Counted from the first letter of the stretch, positions 36,520 to 45,783 are shown. The stretch: 64,000 nucleotides of DNA from CAWCWN01 sp963799245 (GCA_963799245.1 CAWCWN010000007.1:1-64000), one strand, 5' to 3'. The notes: a model not told the origin generated them from the sequence alone. Translations and numbers: made by a program.

Positions 36520-38496
36520 ATGGTGTATCGTTTTCTCGTAAATGAACAAACATGCATTAATTGTGGTATCTGTATGGACCTCTGCCCCGTGCGCTGCCTG
36601 GATTTCTCACGCCCGAGTGGGGAAGGGACACTGGGGACAGCCACAGAGAGACAAAGCCCGATCCCAGGTGAAGCGGCCCAGCATTCATGGATGATGCTGG
36701 GGCCAGTTCAAGTTGCTGCCTGCATTGGCTGCCAGGTCTGCGCACAGGAATGTCCCACCAATGCGATTACCATCGAGAGCAACATCAGCAGCATGGCGTA
36801 TGCCGAGCGTGGCACGCTCAGCTATCTGCCACCAGAAAACGGCTGGCAGCCTCTTGATGCCTACACCAAGGCATATCCAGAAGAGCCGGGCGAAACGCCC
36901 TGGGGCAATGGGCGTGCCTGGCACGTCGCCGAGCGCCATGCAACCTGGCAGACCTGGCGCACATGGCTTGGTGAACGCAAAGAAGATCTGCGCGCACCCT
37001 GTCAGGCCGCCTGCCCCGTCGGCACCAACGCTGGTTTATACGTCAGCCTGATCGCCGAAGGTCGCTATGATGAAGCGCTGCAGGTAGCTTCAGAGCCTAA
37101 CCCCTTTCCCTGTATCTGTGGCCGTGTCTGCACCGCCCCCTGCGAGGACGTGTGCCGGCGGGGAGAATTTGACGCGCCTATTGCCATCCGCGACCTGAAA
37201 CGCTTCGCTATGGATAACGGCGCCCCTGCCAAACGCAAAATAACCCCGCCCAGGCATCGCCATGCCGAACGTGTGGCGGTTGTGGGCGCGGGGCCAACCG
37301 GACTCTCCGCCGCCTATTACCTGGCGCGCCGTGGCTACAACGTGACGATCTACGATGCCATGCCGGTTGCTGGCGGCATGATGGCTATCGGTATTCCAGA
37401 GTACCGCTTGCCACGCACCGAATTGAACCGCGATATCGATGCCATTCGCGAGCTTGGTGTAGAGATTCGGCTCAATACAGCTATCGGCCGTGATGTCACG
37501 CTTGAGGAGCTACAGAAAAGCTTTGACACAGTCTTGCTCGCGGTTGGTGCGCAGCGCAGCCAGCGCCTGGACATCTCTGGCGAGGCAATGCTGGACGGTG
37601 TCATCCCGGCAACCCTGTTCCTGAAACAATACAACCTGTCTGAAGAGGCCCGCATTACCGGCAATGTCGCGGTGGTTGGGGGCGGCAGTACGGCCATGGA
37701 TGCTGCACGCTCTGCATTGCGCGCCGGTGCCAGTTCGGTTCAGATTCTCTACCGCCGTTCACGCGCCGAGATGCCGGCCCAGGGCGAAGAGGTGCGAGCA
37801 GCCCTGGAAGAGGGCATCGAGATCATGGAACTCGTCGCACCGATAGCTATGCTGGGGACAGAAGAGGGCAAAGTGAGCGGCATCCGCTGCCAGCGCATGA
37901 AACTGGAGGCGCCTGATGCCAAAGGGCGCCGCCGCCCGGTGCCTGTGGCGGATTCAAACTTCGATATTCAGGTTGATAAAGTCCTGGTCGCGATCGGTGA
38001 GGCGCCCGACCCATCTTTCTTACCCGCGGGCACAAGCATCGAGGTATCGGCCTGGGGGGGATTGCTGATCAACCAGGAGACCCTTGCGACCGGCGCCCCC
38101 GGCGTCTTCGCAGCCGGCGACGTCACCTATGGACCAAAGACCATCATTCACGCGGCAGCCCATGGCAGAAGGGCTGCGCAATCCATCCATGCCTACCTGT
38201 CTAAACTCTCCCCACGTGACGTGAGCGAGATGCCGGCGGGCGAATGGGAGACGCTATCCACGCTGCCGGCGGATGGGCAATTGTCAGTCGATCTCCGTCC
38301 CACGGCGCGCACAGTCATGCCTCTACGCACAGCTACTGCTGCGCATGATCGGTCACTTGAATTTGCGAAGGGTTTCACAGAGGAAGAGGCGCGGCGTGAA
38401 GCTGGCCGCTGTCTGCGCTGTGACCTGGCCTACCTGTGCCCCACAGTCAAGGTCATTTCACCTGAGCAGGTTGTGGCGGGCAGGAAGAACTCCTGA
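36520..38496 (+). CDS. NAD(P)H-dependent oxidoreductase, 2x[4Fe-4S] ferredoxin domain fused to a GltD-like FAD module, 658 aa
   Basis: The N-terminal ~100 residues carry two ferredoxin-type clusters, CINCGICMDLCP and CIGCQVCAQECP. Then follows a GltD (glutamate synthase small subunit) module: PCQAACPVGTN and CICGRVCTAPCEDVCRRG for further Fe-S binding, the FAD motif VAVVGAGPTGLSAAYYLARR, and the NAD(P)H motif VAVVGGGSTAMDAARSALRA. Such chains pass electrons between NAD(P)H and ferredoxin-like carriers. AAGGAGG lies 9 bases before ATG 36520. No GltB-like large subunit is nearby; instead two paralogous membrane proteins follow within about 40 bases each, suggesting a membrane-bound complex. Glutamate synthase activity is therefore unlikely (inference). 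Confidence 0.87.
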   Translation: MVYRFLVNEQTCINCGICMDLCPVRCLDFSRPSGEGTLGTATERQSPIPGEAAQHSWMMLGPVQVAACIGCQVCAQECPTNAITIESNISSMAYAERGTLSYLPPENGWQPLDAYTKAYPEEPGETPWGNGRAWHVAERHATWQTWRTWLGERKEDLRAPCQAACPVGTNAGLYVSLIAEGRYDEALQVASEPNPFPCICGRVCTAPCEDVCRRGEFDAPIAIRDLKRFAMDNGAPAKRKITPPRHRHAERVAVVGAGPTGLSAAYYLARRGYNVTIYDAMPVAGGMMAIGIPEYRLPRTELNRDIDAIRELGVEIRLNTAIGRDVTLEELQKSFDTVLLAVGAQRSQRLDISGEAMLDGVIPATLFLKQYNLSEEARITGNVAVVGGGSTAMDAARSALRAGASSVQILYRRSRAEMPAQGEEVRAALEEGIEIMELVAPIAMLGTEEGKVSGIRCQRMKLEAPDAKGRRRPVPVADSNFDIQVDKVLVAIGEAPDPSFLPAGTSIEVSAWGGLLINQETLATGAPGVFAAGDVTYGPKTIIHAAAHGRRAAQSIHAYLSKLSPRDVSEMPAGEWETLSTLPADGQLSVDLRPTARTVMPLRTATAAHDRSLEFAKGFTEEEARREAGRCLRCDLAYLCPTVKVISPEQVVAGRKNS

Positions 38497-38533
38497 GAGT
38501 GTCTGTACTCATTTTAACTAAAGAGAGGTAACT

Positions 38534-39196
38534 ATGTCAGTACAAGATCTTACCAATGCCATCATTCAGGGCATCAACGCAGGTGGCGAACAGTTTCTCG
38601 AAGGAACGCTCGCTGCCATCCTTCCGGCTATATGGCTTGCCCTACTGGGGCTGCACCTTGGCCGTCCCTATATCCTTGAGATGATTGATCGCTTCACCCT
38701 GCGCCTGGGCGCCGACCTGCTGTGGCTGGTGTACATCGCTATCCGCGACCTGCTGATCGTCTCGGGCGTGGTTATGAGCTTTATGTTCTTCTTCCCGGAC
38801 GTCGTCATCACCGACGCGTTGCCGCTGACGGGCGGACTCGCCGCCGTGTGCCTGTTCGCAGCCCTGCTGGTGAAGCTGATGGGAGACCCAGATCACAACC
38901 TGCGTGATTTCCGCCTGGTAACCTATCTCCTCGGTCTCGGGGCTGTCTTCTACTTCGTACCGTACCTGTTCGGCGTGCAGTTCAACTCGATCGCACCGGC
39001 CGGTCTCGCCGGCATCAGCAATTTCCTGGTGACGAACAGCAACCCGAAATGGGCAGTCGGCATCGGCTACGTTTCCACGGCCCTGCTCGCCATCCTGGGA
39101 GCCATCGCCGCGGTCTATCCATCAGAACCGGCGGGCGAGCGGAGGTGGAAGAAGCCGCGGCTCAGGAGAGTGCGGCCAGCTAAGCCAGAACAATAA
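38534..39196 (+). CDS. Multi-pass membrane protein, tandem paralogue 1, 220 aa
   Basis: About five hydrophobic helices (LAAILPAIWLALLGLHLGRPY; LLIVSGVVMSFMFFF; GGLAAVCLFAALLVKLM; YLLGLGAVFYFVPYLFGV; VSTALLAILGAIAAVYP) and a basic C-terminal tail (RRWKKPRLRRVRP). HLGRPY and the RxGADxxW pattern after the first helix are shared with the next gene, so the two are tandem duplicates. AGAGAGG precedes the ATG by about 6 bases. No family recognised. The operon position behind the Fe-S/FAD protein suggests membrane subunits or anchors for it. Confidence 0.7.
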   Translation: MSVQDLTNAIIQGINAGGEQFLEGTLAAILPAIWLALLGLHLGRPYILEMIDRFTLRLGADLLWLVYIAIRDLLIVSGVVMSFMFFFPDVVITDALPLTGGLAAVCLFAALLVKLMGDPDHNLRDFRLVTYLLGLGAVFYFVPYLFGVQFNSIAPAGLAGISNFLVTNSNPKWAVGIGYVSTALLAILGAIAAVYPSEPAGERRWKKPRLRRVRPAKPEQ

Positions 39197-39231
39197 TCCA
39201 AGCAACGACAAGCAACGAAAGGAATGCACTC

Positions 39232-39888
39232 ATGAAACCTGATGATATCGCAACAGCGATCACGCAAGCACTTGTCCAGGGCGTTTCCCAGTGGTTTATC
39301 GCCTCGATCGTCGCCTTCTTGCCAGCACTCTGGACGACGACCCTGATCTTGCACCTGGGTCGGCCGTATGTCATACGCACGCTGCGGCGCTGCGGGCTGC
39401 GCTTTGGCGCCGATGTGTGGTGGATGTCGTACCTGCTCATGCGCGACGGCGTCATGCTCATGACCTTCGCGATCAGCTTTATCTACTTCCAGCCCAAAAT
39501 CGTCGCCAACGCGGCGCTGCCCCTGACGGGCCCGCTGGCCACGCTGTGCCTGCTTCTCGCGCTCGCAGTCAAGCTCTCACGCCGCGCCGACGACGATATC
39601 CAGGCCTATCGCATCGCCACCGCCTTTCTCGTGGTTGGCGCAACCCTCTACTACGGCCCACTGGTCTTCGCCGTCGAAGCCACCAGCCAGCCGTACCTGG
39701 CGGGTTTTAGCCAGGTCTTTACCAGCAACACGAACGTCGGACCGGCCCTCGTCATCATGTGGATCTCACTGCTCGGCGTCGGCATCATAGCTGCCTGGCT
39801 CTTTATACGCGCGCTGGTCTCGGCCAACCGCACCATGTCAAAACAGATGGCTACGCGCAAGCAACAGAGGCCGGCGCTTGGTGATTGA
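39232..39888 (+). CDS. Multi-pass membrane protein, tandem paralogue 2, 218 aa
   Basis: Same plan as the preceding protein: FLPALWTTTLILHLGRPYVI, then LRFGADVWWMSYLLMRDGVML, LPLTGPLATLCLLLALAVKL and a last helix VIMWISLLGVGIIAAWLFI with a basic tail. Identity to the first copy is moderate, so the duplication is old, and both are kept intact. The gap to the preceding gene is 35 bases. Function unknown; a role with the oxidoreductase at 36520 is inferred from the operon only. Confidence 0.7.
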   Translation: MKPDDIATAITQALVQGVSQWFIASIVAFLPALWTTTLILHLGRPYVIRTLRRCGLRFGADVWWMSYLLMRDGVMLMTFAISFIYFQPKIVANAALPLTGPLATLCLLLALAVKLSRRADDDIQAYRIATAFLVVGATLYYGPLVFAVEATSQPYLAGFSQVFTSNTNVGPALVIMWISLLGVGIIAAWLFIRALVSANRTMSKQMATRKQQRPALGD

Positions 39889-39938
39889 GGCAACGTTGGC
39901 AGTAGGATAGACCCCTGCTCGCATGCCTATGCGGCAGA

Positions 39939-40022
39939 GAGATCACCCTCAACGAGTGGGGCTACTCCTGCCGGGTTGCTGATCTCACGGCCTTCATCGC
40001 CCGGCAAGGGCGCGAGGAATAG
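39939..40022 (+). pseudogene. Fossil of glyceraldehyde-3-phosphate dehydrogenase C-terminus
   Basis: The frame ends LNEWGYSCRVADLTAFIARQ and stops shortly after at 40020-40022. This is the C-terminal GAPDH motif (compare DNEWGYSVRVADLAAFIA in the intact gene at 60083). No other GAPDH blocks lie upstream, so only about 25 codons remain. It marks a lost gap paralogue or a rearrangement end-point. Confidence 0.6.
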
Positions 40023-40090
40023 GGGCTCGCGAGTACATGGCCTGGTAGATCGCGGGTCCTTGCCGTCGCTTACCACGCAGGTAGAGCAGG

Positions 40091-41440
40091 TTAGATGTAG
40101 TGCGCGACAATCTCCAGGGTATCCAGGTCCGGGTCGAGCTGCTTGGTTATGCCGTCGAGCAGTCCGAGCGCTCGTCCGATCATGAGCAGATCCACAGGAA
40201 TGCTACTGATGCTCCTGCTCAGCTGCTCTCCGACCTCTACGACGCTCTCGGCTCGTTCCCCACCGAGTATCACACCGACCAGTTGCAGCAGGATCATGAC
40301 GTCCACGTGCTCGTCGAGCTGGAGCCCGGCCGCTATCAATGTCCTGGTCAAGCCCTCGAAATCACCAGCCACAAGTGTTCGCACCATCTCACCGAGCGAG
40401 TGGACGAGCGAGGGCGTCAAGCGCACTGTAAGGCCATGATCCAGCAGTACCAGCCGCGGGCCGGCTTGCACCAGCAGATTGCCGGGATGTGGGTCCGCAT
40501 GCAATACGCCCAGGCGGAGCATCTGCTCGGCATAGACATCGTTGAGCAATCGGGCTACTGCGCGAGGGGAGATATTTGCTTTCTCCAGGGCCGGCCGGTC
40601 AGTGATCTTGATCCCGTCGATAAACTCCATGACGATGAGACGCTCAGTGCTCAGCTCCTCAATGGCCATAGGGACGACCACATCTGCTCGATGCGCAAGC
40701 GCGGTCCGTAAATCCGCCATCGCCGTTGCTTCATGCCTGAAATCGAGTTCCAGGGGGAGCGTTCCCTTCAGGAAGTCGAGGATAGGTTGCAGGCGGATTG
40801 TCGGCGTGATGTTGGTCATTACTGCGATGACCCTCTCCATCACCGCCAGATCGGTGGCCACAAGCTTCGCGATATCCGGGTACTGGATCTTGACAGCGAC
40901 ATGGCGACCATCATGAAGCCGTGCGCGATGCACCTGGGCGATAGAAGCCGCCGCAATTGGTTCATGTTCAATCTCAGCAAACACCTCCTGCGGACGTCGG
41001 CCAAGCTCCCGTGTGATCGCCGCCTCCATCTCTGACCATTTATGCGGCGGCATACGGTCCTGGAGCTTGGCGAGGGTGCGGATGTAGACGGCTGGAAGCA
41101 GATCAGGCCGCGTCGAGGCAAACTGGCAGGCTTTGATCAGTGCCCCACCGAGAGTGGCAGCCGTGTCCATCACCCGATTTGCACCGCGCTGATGCTGCAA
41201 CTCCCAATCTTTCGGACCTACGAGGTTAGGCAACAAGCGCGCTCGTTCGCGCAGGGCGAGATAACCGACAGAGATATCCGCCGCGACAGTTGCCACCACC
41301 GTCGTGCGCGACACCGCCGAGCTTACTGGAGTGATGCGGCTGTAACGCTCCTGCGTCCTGAGACTTGCCTCCGCCCAGAGAAAATAGTTCGAGCGCACCA
41401 GGTCGCTCAAGCGTGAGATGAAGACTGTGGGGTTCAACAT
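40091..41440 (-). CDS. ABC1/AarF/UbiB-family atypical kinase, 449 aa
   Basis: Shows the ABC1 blocks: GALIKACQFASTRPDLLP (KxGQ region), the Ala-rich loop AAASIAQVHRA, VAVKIQYP, VLHADPHPGNLLV and LLDHGL. UbiB/Coq8-type proteins support quinone or lipid metabolism through ATPase activity. The motif reads KACQ where KxGQ is usual. The hydrophobic C-terminus (LLQLVGVILGG and after) may touch the membrane. TAAGGAA precedes the ATG. It is monocistronic; the 286 bases upstream show no clear promoter, only an in-frame stretch EEDFDESVRRTAEETWAVFL without a start codon, which may be a lost N-terminus. Confidence 0.88.
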   Translation of the reverse strand: MLNPTVFISRLSDLVRSNYFLWAEASLRTQERYSRITPVSSAVSRTTVVATVAADISVGYLALRERARLLPNLVGPKDWELQHQRGANRVMDTAATLGGALIKACQFASTRPDLLPAVYIRTLAKLQDRMPPHKWSEMEAAITRELGRRPQEVFAEIEHEPIAAASIAQVHRARLHDGRHVAVKIQYPDIAKLVATDLAVMERVIAVMTNITPTIRLQPILDFLKGTLPLELDFRHEATAMADLRTALAHRADVVVPMAIEELSTERLIVMEFIDGIKITDRPALEKANISPRAVARLLNDVYAEQMLRLGVLHADPHPGNLLVQAGPRLVLLDHGLTVRLTPSLVHSLGEMVRTLVAGDFEGLTRTLIAAGLQLDEHVDVMILLQLVGVILGGERAESVVEVGEQLSRSISSIPVDLLMIGRALGLLDGITKQLDPDLDTLEIVAHYI

Positions 41441-41726
41441 TTCCTTACCTGTCAGGAAGACTGCCCATGTCTCCTCGGCGGTACGCCTGACGCTCTCATC
41501 AAAATCCTCTTCATAACGGCTTCTCCTCTATTCAAACACGTTCAACTCGTGAGAAGGCCCTTCCCTTTAATACATCCACGAGGTCTCAGTTGTTCCGGGA
41601 GACAATCCACTCGCTCAACTGGCACAAATACCTCAGCCGTGACAGGGATAGAGCATTCACCTCCCCAGACCATCACAAAGAGTTGCTTCACCCTCACAAA
41701 CCTGCTACATACCCGGGATATGAGGT

Positions 41727-42746
41727 TCAAATGCCACTGAGTGAGCCACTACTTTTTTTTTGCAGCAGTCGGAGAGGATTTGCCAGGACCCGCCATATAT
41801 GCCTCCCGGGAGAGACGTCAGCATGGCCGGCTCCACCCAACGGGTGGTTCATAAAAAATCGGTACATAGCTTCGCTGGCATTCGGACCTCCAGGATCGGT
41901 GTAGGAACCGCTGGGGTCGCCTCCAGACCAGGCATGCCCCATGCCGTGGATCTTCCAGTAGGACTGGACTTCGTTTCCAGAGTAATCTTTCCATGTATAC
42001 GCCGTGTATGAGCGTCCTCCTGGGACCTGTCCGGCTGTGGTTGCGGTGGGATGCTGAAAGTCAGCATCATAGAGACCATGCGACGCGAGGCAATTCGTCT
42101 GCATCCATTGCTGCACGACCTGGTCACCATTGACAGGCGGGACGATCCTATCACGTGTGCCATGAAACACAATGCCAGGCATCACACGTTTGCAGCTTCC
42201 CATCGCCTCATAGGCGCTCTGCCCTTGCTTGATGGGATCGGGACCTCCACTTCTCATCGCTCTGAAGCCGCTGATGACGCTGGTCGCAGCTCGATACTCT
42301 GCGCCTGAGTGTACGCCGATGGCCGCAAACAGATCCGCGTAGGCGGTTCCCAGGATGACAGCCATGGCTGCTCCAGCAGAGGCGCCGGCGACATAGATCC
42401 GTCTGCTATCAACCGTCCATTGTGAGGTATTCGATTTGATGGCCTGGACCATTTGAGCAATGATTGCGGGTTCCCCACGGTCACGCAATTGATTTGCAGA
42501 CTTATACCAGTTCCAGCACAGGGTGCGGTTGGACGCGCGCAGCTGCTGTGGATATGCCACAATGAAACCGTACTGCTCTGCCAGTTGATTCATGCGTGTA
42601 CCGGCAGCGAAGTCGGCTGGCGTCTGCGTACACCCATGTAACATGACAAGCAGTGGAACCGCTGTGCCAGCTTGATAGGTTGTCGGCGTATACACAAAAT
42701 ACGGGTGACTGCCACTGGCAGCGCGGTACATGTATTGTTGCCACAT
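41727..42746 (-). CDS. PHB-depolymerase-family esterase, 339 aa
   Basis: An alpha/beta hydrolase of the LpqC/PHB-depolymerase type: PLLVMLHGCTQTPADFA (oxyanion region), lipase box GASAGAAM with the Ser, FHGTRDRIVPP with the Asp and HGMGHAWSGG with the His. Related enzymes cleave short-chain polyhydroxyalkanoates, feruloyl esters or acetylxylan. No clear signal peptide: the protein starts MWQQYMYRAASGSHPYFVY, so it may be intracellular or leave by another route. It lies downstream of phaC1 beyond a hairpin (42791-42832), probably as a separate unit with a weak AGGA site. Proximity to two PHA synthases supports a PHA-related role. Confidence 0.82.
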   Translation of the reverse strand: MWQQYMYRAASGSHPYFVYTPTTYQAGTAVPLLVMLHGCTQTPADFAAGTRMNQLAEQYGFIVAYPQQLRASNRTLCWNWYKSANQLRDRGEPAIIAQMVQAIKSNTSQWTVDSRRIYVAGASAGAAMAVILGTAYADLFAAIGVHSGAEYRAATSVISGFRAMRSGGPDPIKQGQSAYEAMGSCKRVMPGIVFHGTRDRIVPPVNGDQVVQQWMQTNCLASHGLYDADFQHPTATTAGQVPGGRSYTAYTWKDYSGNEVQSYWKIHGMGHAWSGGDPSGSYTDPGGPNASEAMYRFFMNHPLGGAGHADVSPGRHIWRVLANPLRLLQKKSSGSLSGI

Positions 42747-42790
42747 AGCATTTTGATCCTAAAGTTCAACACACTTCATAGAACATTAAG

Positions 42791-42832
42791 CGGCCTACAG
42801 CCGAAGATTGCACTTCTCCAGGCTGTAGGCCG
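42791..42832 (-). terminator. Probable terminator after phaC1
   Basis: CGGCCTACAGCC (42791-42802) and GGCTGTAGGCCG (42821-42832), perfect 12-bp arms with an 18-base loop. It lies 43 bases past the phaC1 stop, before the esterase start. Confidence 0.55.
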
Positions 42833-42874
42833 TCTTATTCACGAGCAGGCTTACCGCCTTCCCATGTGGACGAC

Positions 42875-44731
42875 TTACTTCCCAAACACGTAGGTACCAG
42901 GCGCCGGGGTGATGGGCGGATAGGCGGCGCTTCCCATCTGCGGGGGCGCGACCTGCTCGCCGGAGCGCTGCTTTAACCACTCGACCCAATCGGCCCACCA
43001 GCCGCCCCCGTGAGCCTTGGCCCCCTCTAACCACGCGTCAGCGCTTTTCGCCCGCTTCTCGTTCGTCCAGTAGCCTTTGCCCTTGTTTGGCGGCTGCAGC
43101 ACTCCGGCCACATGCCCGCTGCCAGCCAGGACAAAGCGTGCCGAGCCACCCACTAGCTGCGTGATGCGCCAGGCCGCCTTCCAGGGCACCAGATGATCCT
43201 GTTCCGTACCCACGGCATACACGTCCTGGCGGATGTCGCGGGTATCAATGGGTACGCCCTTGACGACCACAGTGCCGGGTGTGACAAGCCCATTCTCCAC
43301 GCAGAGCTTGCGCATGTAGTACGTGTGCGCCTTATCGGTCATCCGCGTGCCATCGTTATTCCAGTATAGCACATCGAAGGCCGGCGACTCTTTGCCCAAG
43401 AGGTAATTATTGACCACGTTGCTCCAGATGAGATCGTTGGCGCGCAAGAGCCTGAACATCGTCGCCATCTCGTTGCTGCCCAGCACGCCGCGCTTATGCA
43501 ACTGGCGCTCCGAGAACCTGAGCGTCGTCTCATCAATGAGGGACAGCAGGTCATTCATCTCCGCGTTGAAGTCGGCCAGCGTCACCGCGAAGGTGGCAGA
43601 GTTGACCGTCTCATCGCCTTTGGCCGCCAGGTAAGGCAGCGCCGTCGCCAGCATCTGCCCGGCGATGCAGTAGCCGGCCGTATTGACCTTCGGTGACCCG
43701 GTAATGTCCTTGATGGCCTCCAGGGCGGCCAGCGGCCCCAGCGTCACATAGTCATCGAAGCTGACATCGGCCATCGAGACATCGGGGTTCTTCCAGCTGA
43801 TCATAAAGACCGTGAAGCCCTGGTCGACCATGAACTTCACCAGGCTATTCTGGGGCCGCAGGTCCAGCAGGTAGTACTTGTTGACCCAGGGCGGGATGTG
43901 CAGGATGGGATACTGGTAGACCTGCTTGGTCGTGGGCTTGTACTGCATCAACTCGATCAACTGGTTGCGGTAGACGACCTCGCCCGGAGTGATGGCCAGG
44001 TCTTTGCCGACGGTGAAGGCGCTGGTGTCGGTGATCTGGATCTCCCGGGCCTTGATGTCGCGCAGCAGATGCTGCGTGCCTTTGACCAGGTTCTGTCCCC
44101 CGCTGGTAATGGTCTCGTGGATGACCTGGGGGTTGGTGAAGGCGAAGTTGGTGGGGCTGATCGCATCCAGGAACTGGCGCAGGATGAAGATCAGCTTGTG
44201 CTGCTGCTTCTCATCCAGGCCCTCGACGCCGTCCACGGCCCGTAGCCAGGTCGTGGCGATCAGCAAATAGCTCTGTTTGAGGGCATCGAAGAGCGCGTTC
44301 TGCTGCCAGTCGGGGGCGCTGAAGCGTTTATCGCCTTCCTCCGGCTCGACAACCGCTTTGCTCTCTTTATCCAGCCCCCAGAGTTTGAGGGTGCCGCTGG
44401 TCATCACCTGCGCGTACTGCTGCACGAAGTCGCTATAGAGCCCCAACAGCCGGGTTGGATTGCGCAGGGTATCCAGCCAGACACGCTGGAAGATCGTGAG
44501 GATTTCCCCTATATCAAGCGGGACGTACTCACTGGCGGGATTGGCGTCCCAGAGGCGGTCGATCAAGGTGACCCAGGGATCCTCTTTGCGCTGGTGCTGG
44601 GCCTCGGCGAGTCCCTCAACGATGGGTTCGGCGTCAAAGCCAGCCACAGTTTCATCAGCCAGCTCGGCCCAGGAGTCTACAATTTGTACTCCGTTCGATG
44701 CTTTTTCTTTGCCAGTTGCTTTTTCTTTCAT
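42875..44731 (-). CDS. phaC: Polyhydroxyalkanoate synthase, class I-like (copy 1), 618 aa
   Basis: It polymerises (R)-3-hydroxyacyl-CoA on the granule surface. Seen: the N-terminal PhaC_N region (WVTLIDRLWDANPASEYVPL), NSLVKFMVDQGFTVFMISWK, the catalytic Cys in AGYCIAGQ, Asp in EQDHLVPWKAA and His in GSGHVAGVLQPP. The usual lipase-like box is GxCxG; here it is GYCIA, an Ala replacing the second Gly. I start at ATG 44731 (MKEKATGKEKAS) because AAGGAG lies about 9 bases upstream. It follows phaB1 in the same direction (147-base gap), forming a phaB-phaC unit that is duplicated at 52940-55701. Identity to copy 2 is very high. Confidence 0.93.
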   Translation of the reverse strand: MKEKATGKEKASNGVQIVDSWAELADETVAGFDAEPIVEGLAEAQHQRKEDPWVTLIDRLWDANPASEYVPLDIGEILTIFQRVWLDTLRNPTRLLGLYSDFVQQYAQVMTSGTLKLWGLDKESKAVVEPEEGDKRFSAPDWQQNALFDALKQSYLLIATTWLRAVDGVEGLDEKQQHKLIFILRQFLDAISPTNFAFTNPQVIHETITSGGQNLVKGTQHLLRDIKAREIQITDTSAFTVGKDLAITPGEVVYRNQLIELMQYKPTTKQVYQYPILHIPPWVNKYYLLDLRPQNSLVKFMVDQGFTVFMISWKNPDVSMADVSFDDYVTLGPLAALEAIKDITGSPKVNTAGYCIAGQMLATALPYLAAKGDETVNSATFAVTLADFNAEMNDLLSLIDETTLRFSERQLHKRGVLGSNEMATMFRLLRANDLIWSNVVNNYLLGKESPAFDVLYWNNDGTRMTDKAHTYYMRKLCVENGLVTPGTVVVKGVPIDTRDIRQDVYAVGTEQDHLVPWKAAWRITQLVGGSARFVLAGSGHVAGVLQPPNKGKGYWTNEKRAKSADAWLEGAKAHGGGWWADWVEWLKQRSGEQVAPPQMGSAAYPPITPAPGTYVFGK

Positions 44732-44878
44732 GTCGGTCATCTCCTTCGATGGAAAACCCCACATCAAAATGGAACGTTCTCTTATTACACAAAACACCAG
44801 CTTCTTTGCCCCTACACGTCAGCAACCTTCACTCAATCCTGCTGATTGGACGCCGCAAGGGCGCCCAACCTCAGAAGC

Positions 44879-45717
44879 CTAAATCGTTCCCCCGCCCGTT
44901 ACCTCTAACACAGTGCCCGAAACAAAATCCGCGAGGGGTGAGGCTAAAAAGAAGATCGCTCCCGCCGCATCTTCAGGCGTGCCAGCACGGCCCAGAGGAA
45001 TAAGCGACTTGGCCTGATGGCGCAAATGCTCGGGGATACCAAGGTGGATCTCCTCACCATCGCGCACTACCTTCTCGGCGTTTTTCTTCGGCGCTGTCAT
45101 ACGTGTCTCAATGAAGCCAAAGCAGGCACAGTTCACGTTGATGTTATAGCGACCCCACTCCCTTGAGAGCGTCTTCGTCATACCTATGATGCCAGCCTTG
45201 CCCGCCGCATAGTTTGCCTGTCCTGGAATGCCGTACAGGGCAGAGACCGAGGTAACGTTGACGACCTTACGAGGGTTGGCCACCTCATTGGCGGCCTGCT
45301 CTCGCTTAGCTGCATCACGCATGAAAGACACGAAAGCCTCGCGCAGGATACGGAAGGGAGCGGTAATATGCACATCAAGCATCGCCTGCCATTGCCTGTC
45401 GGTCATGCTCTGCATCACCAATCCCAGGCGTAGCCAGCACTGTTCACAATGATGTCCAGGCCGCCAAAGGATTCACGGGTCGCATTAATCAAGTGGGATG
45501 GAAATGCAGGGTCGGTGACGTCTCCCACTACCGCAACGGCGCTGCCGCCCGCGTTGCGAATAGCAGCAACAGTCTCCTCAGCCGGAGTCGGGTCGATATC
45601 ACTTACAACAACCGAGGCCCCCTCTGCTGCTAACTTCCTTGCTGAAGCAGCTCCGATACCACGACCAGAGCCGGTTACAATAGCAACTTTGCCATCAATC
45701 ATGCCCATATCTCTCAT
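44879..45717 (-). pseudogene. phaB: SDR-family acetoacetyl-CoA reductase-like gene (phaB1), split by a 1-base deletion
   Basis: The N-terminal half (KVAIVTGSGRGIGAASARKL, DIIVNSAGYAWD) ends at TGA near 45415; the C-terminal half (SMTDRQWQAMLDVHI, VSALYGIPGQANYAAGKAGI, FVSGTVLEVTGGG) continues in another frame. Adding one T to GATTGG at about 45419-45423 gives one 279-aa protein with NADPH-binding GxxxGxG and catalytic YxxxK. It would reduce acetoacetyl-CoA to (R)-3-hydroxybutyryl-CoA for PhaC1. AAGGAG precedes ATG 45717 by 4 bases. If the deletion is real, phaB2 at 54952 could compensate. The protein is not a close copy of phaB2. Confidence 0.82.
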
Positions 45718-45727
45718 TGATCTCCTT

Positions 45728-45783
45728 TGCGCTAACTTTGATGAGGTGGAGCGACTGCGCTAACTTTGATGAGGTGGAGCGAC
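45728..45783. repeat. Exact 28-bp tandem duplication upstream of phaB1
   Basis: A 28-base unit beginning TGCGCTAACTTTGATGAGG occurs twice with no spacer (45728-45755, 45756-45783), starting 11 bases upstream of the phaB1 start codon. The left copy abuts the ribosome binding site. Exact identity implies a recent slip or a maintained repeat. Confidence 0.75.

Noticed and set aside
38700..39720. Out-of-frame plus-strand ORFs over the tandem membrane protein genes (such as 39291-39710)
   Set aside because: They are frame shadows: the in-frame products have clear transmembrane helices, shared motifs and ribosome binding sites.
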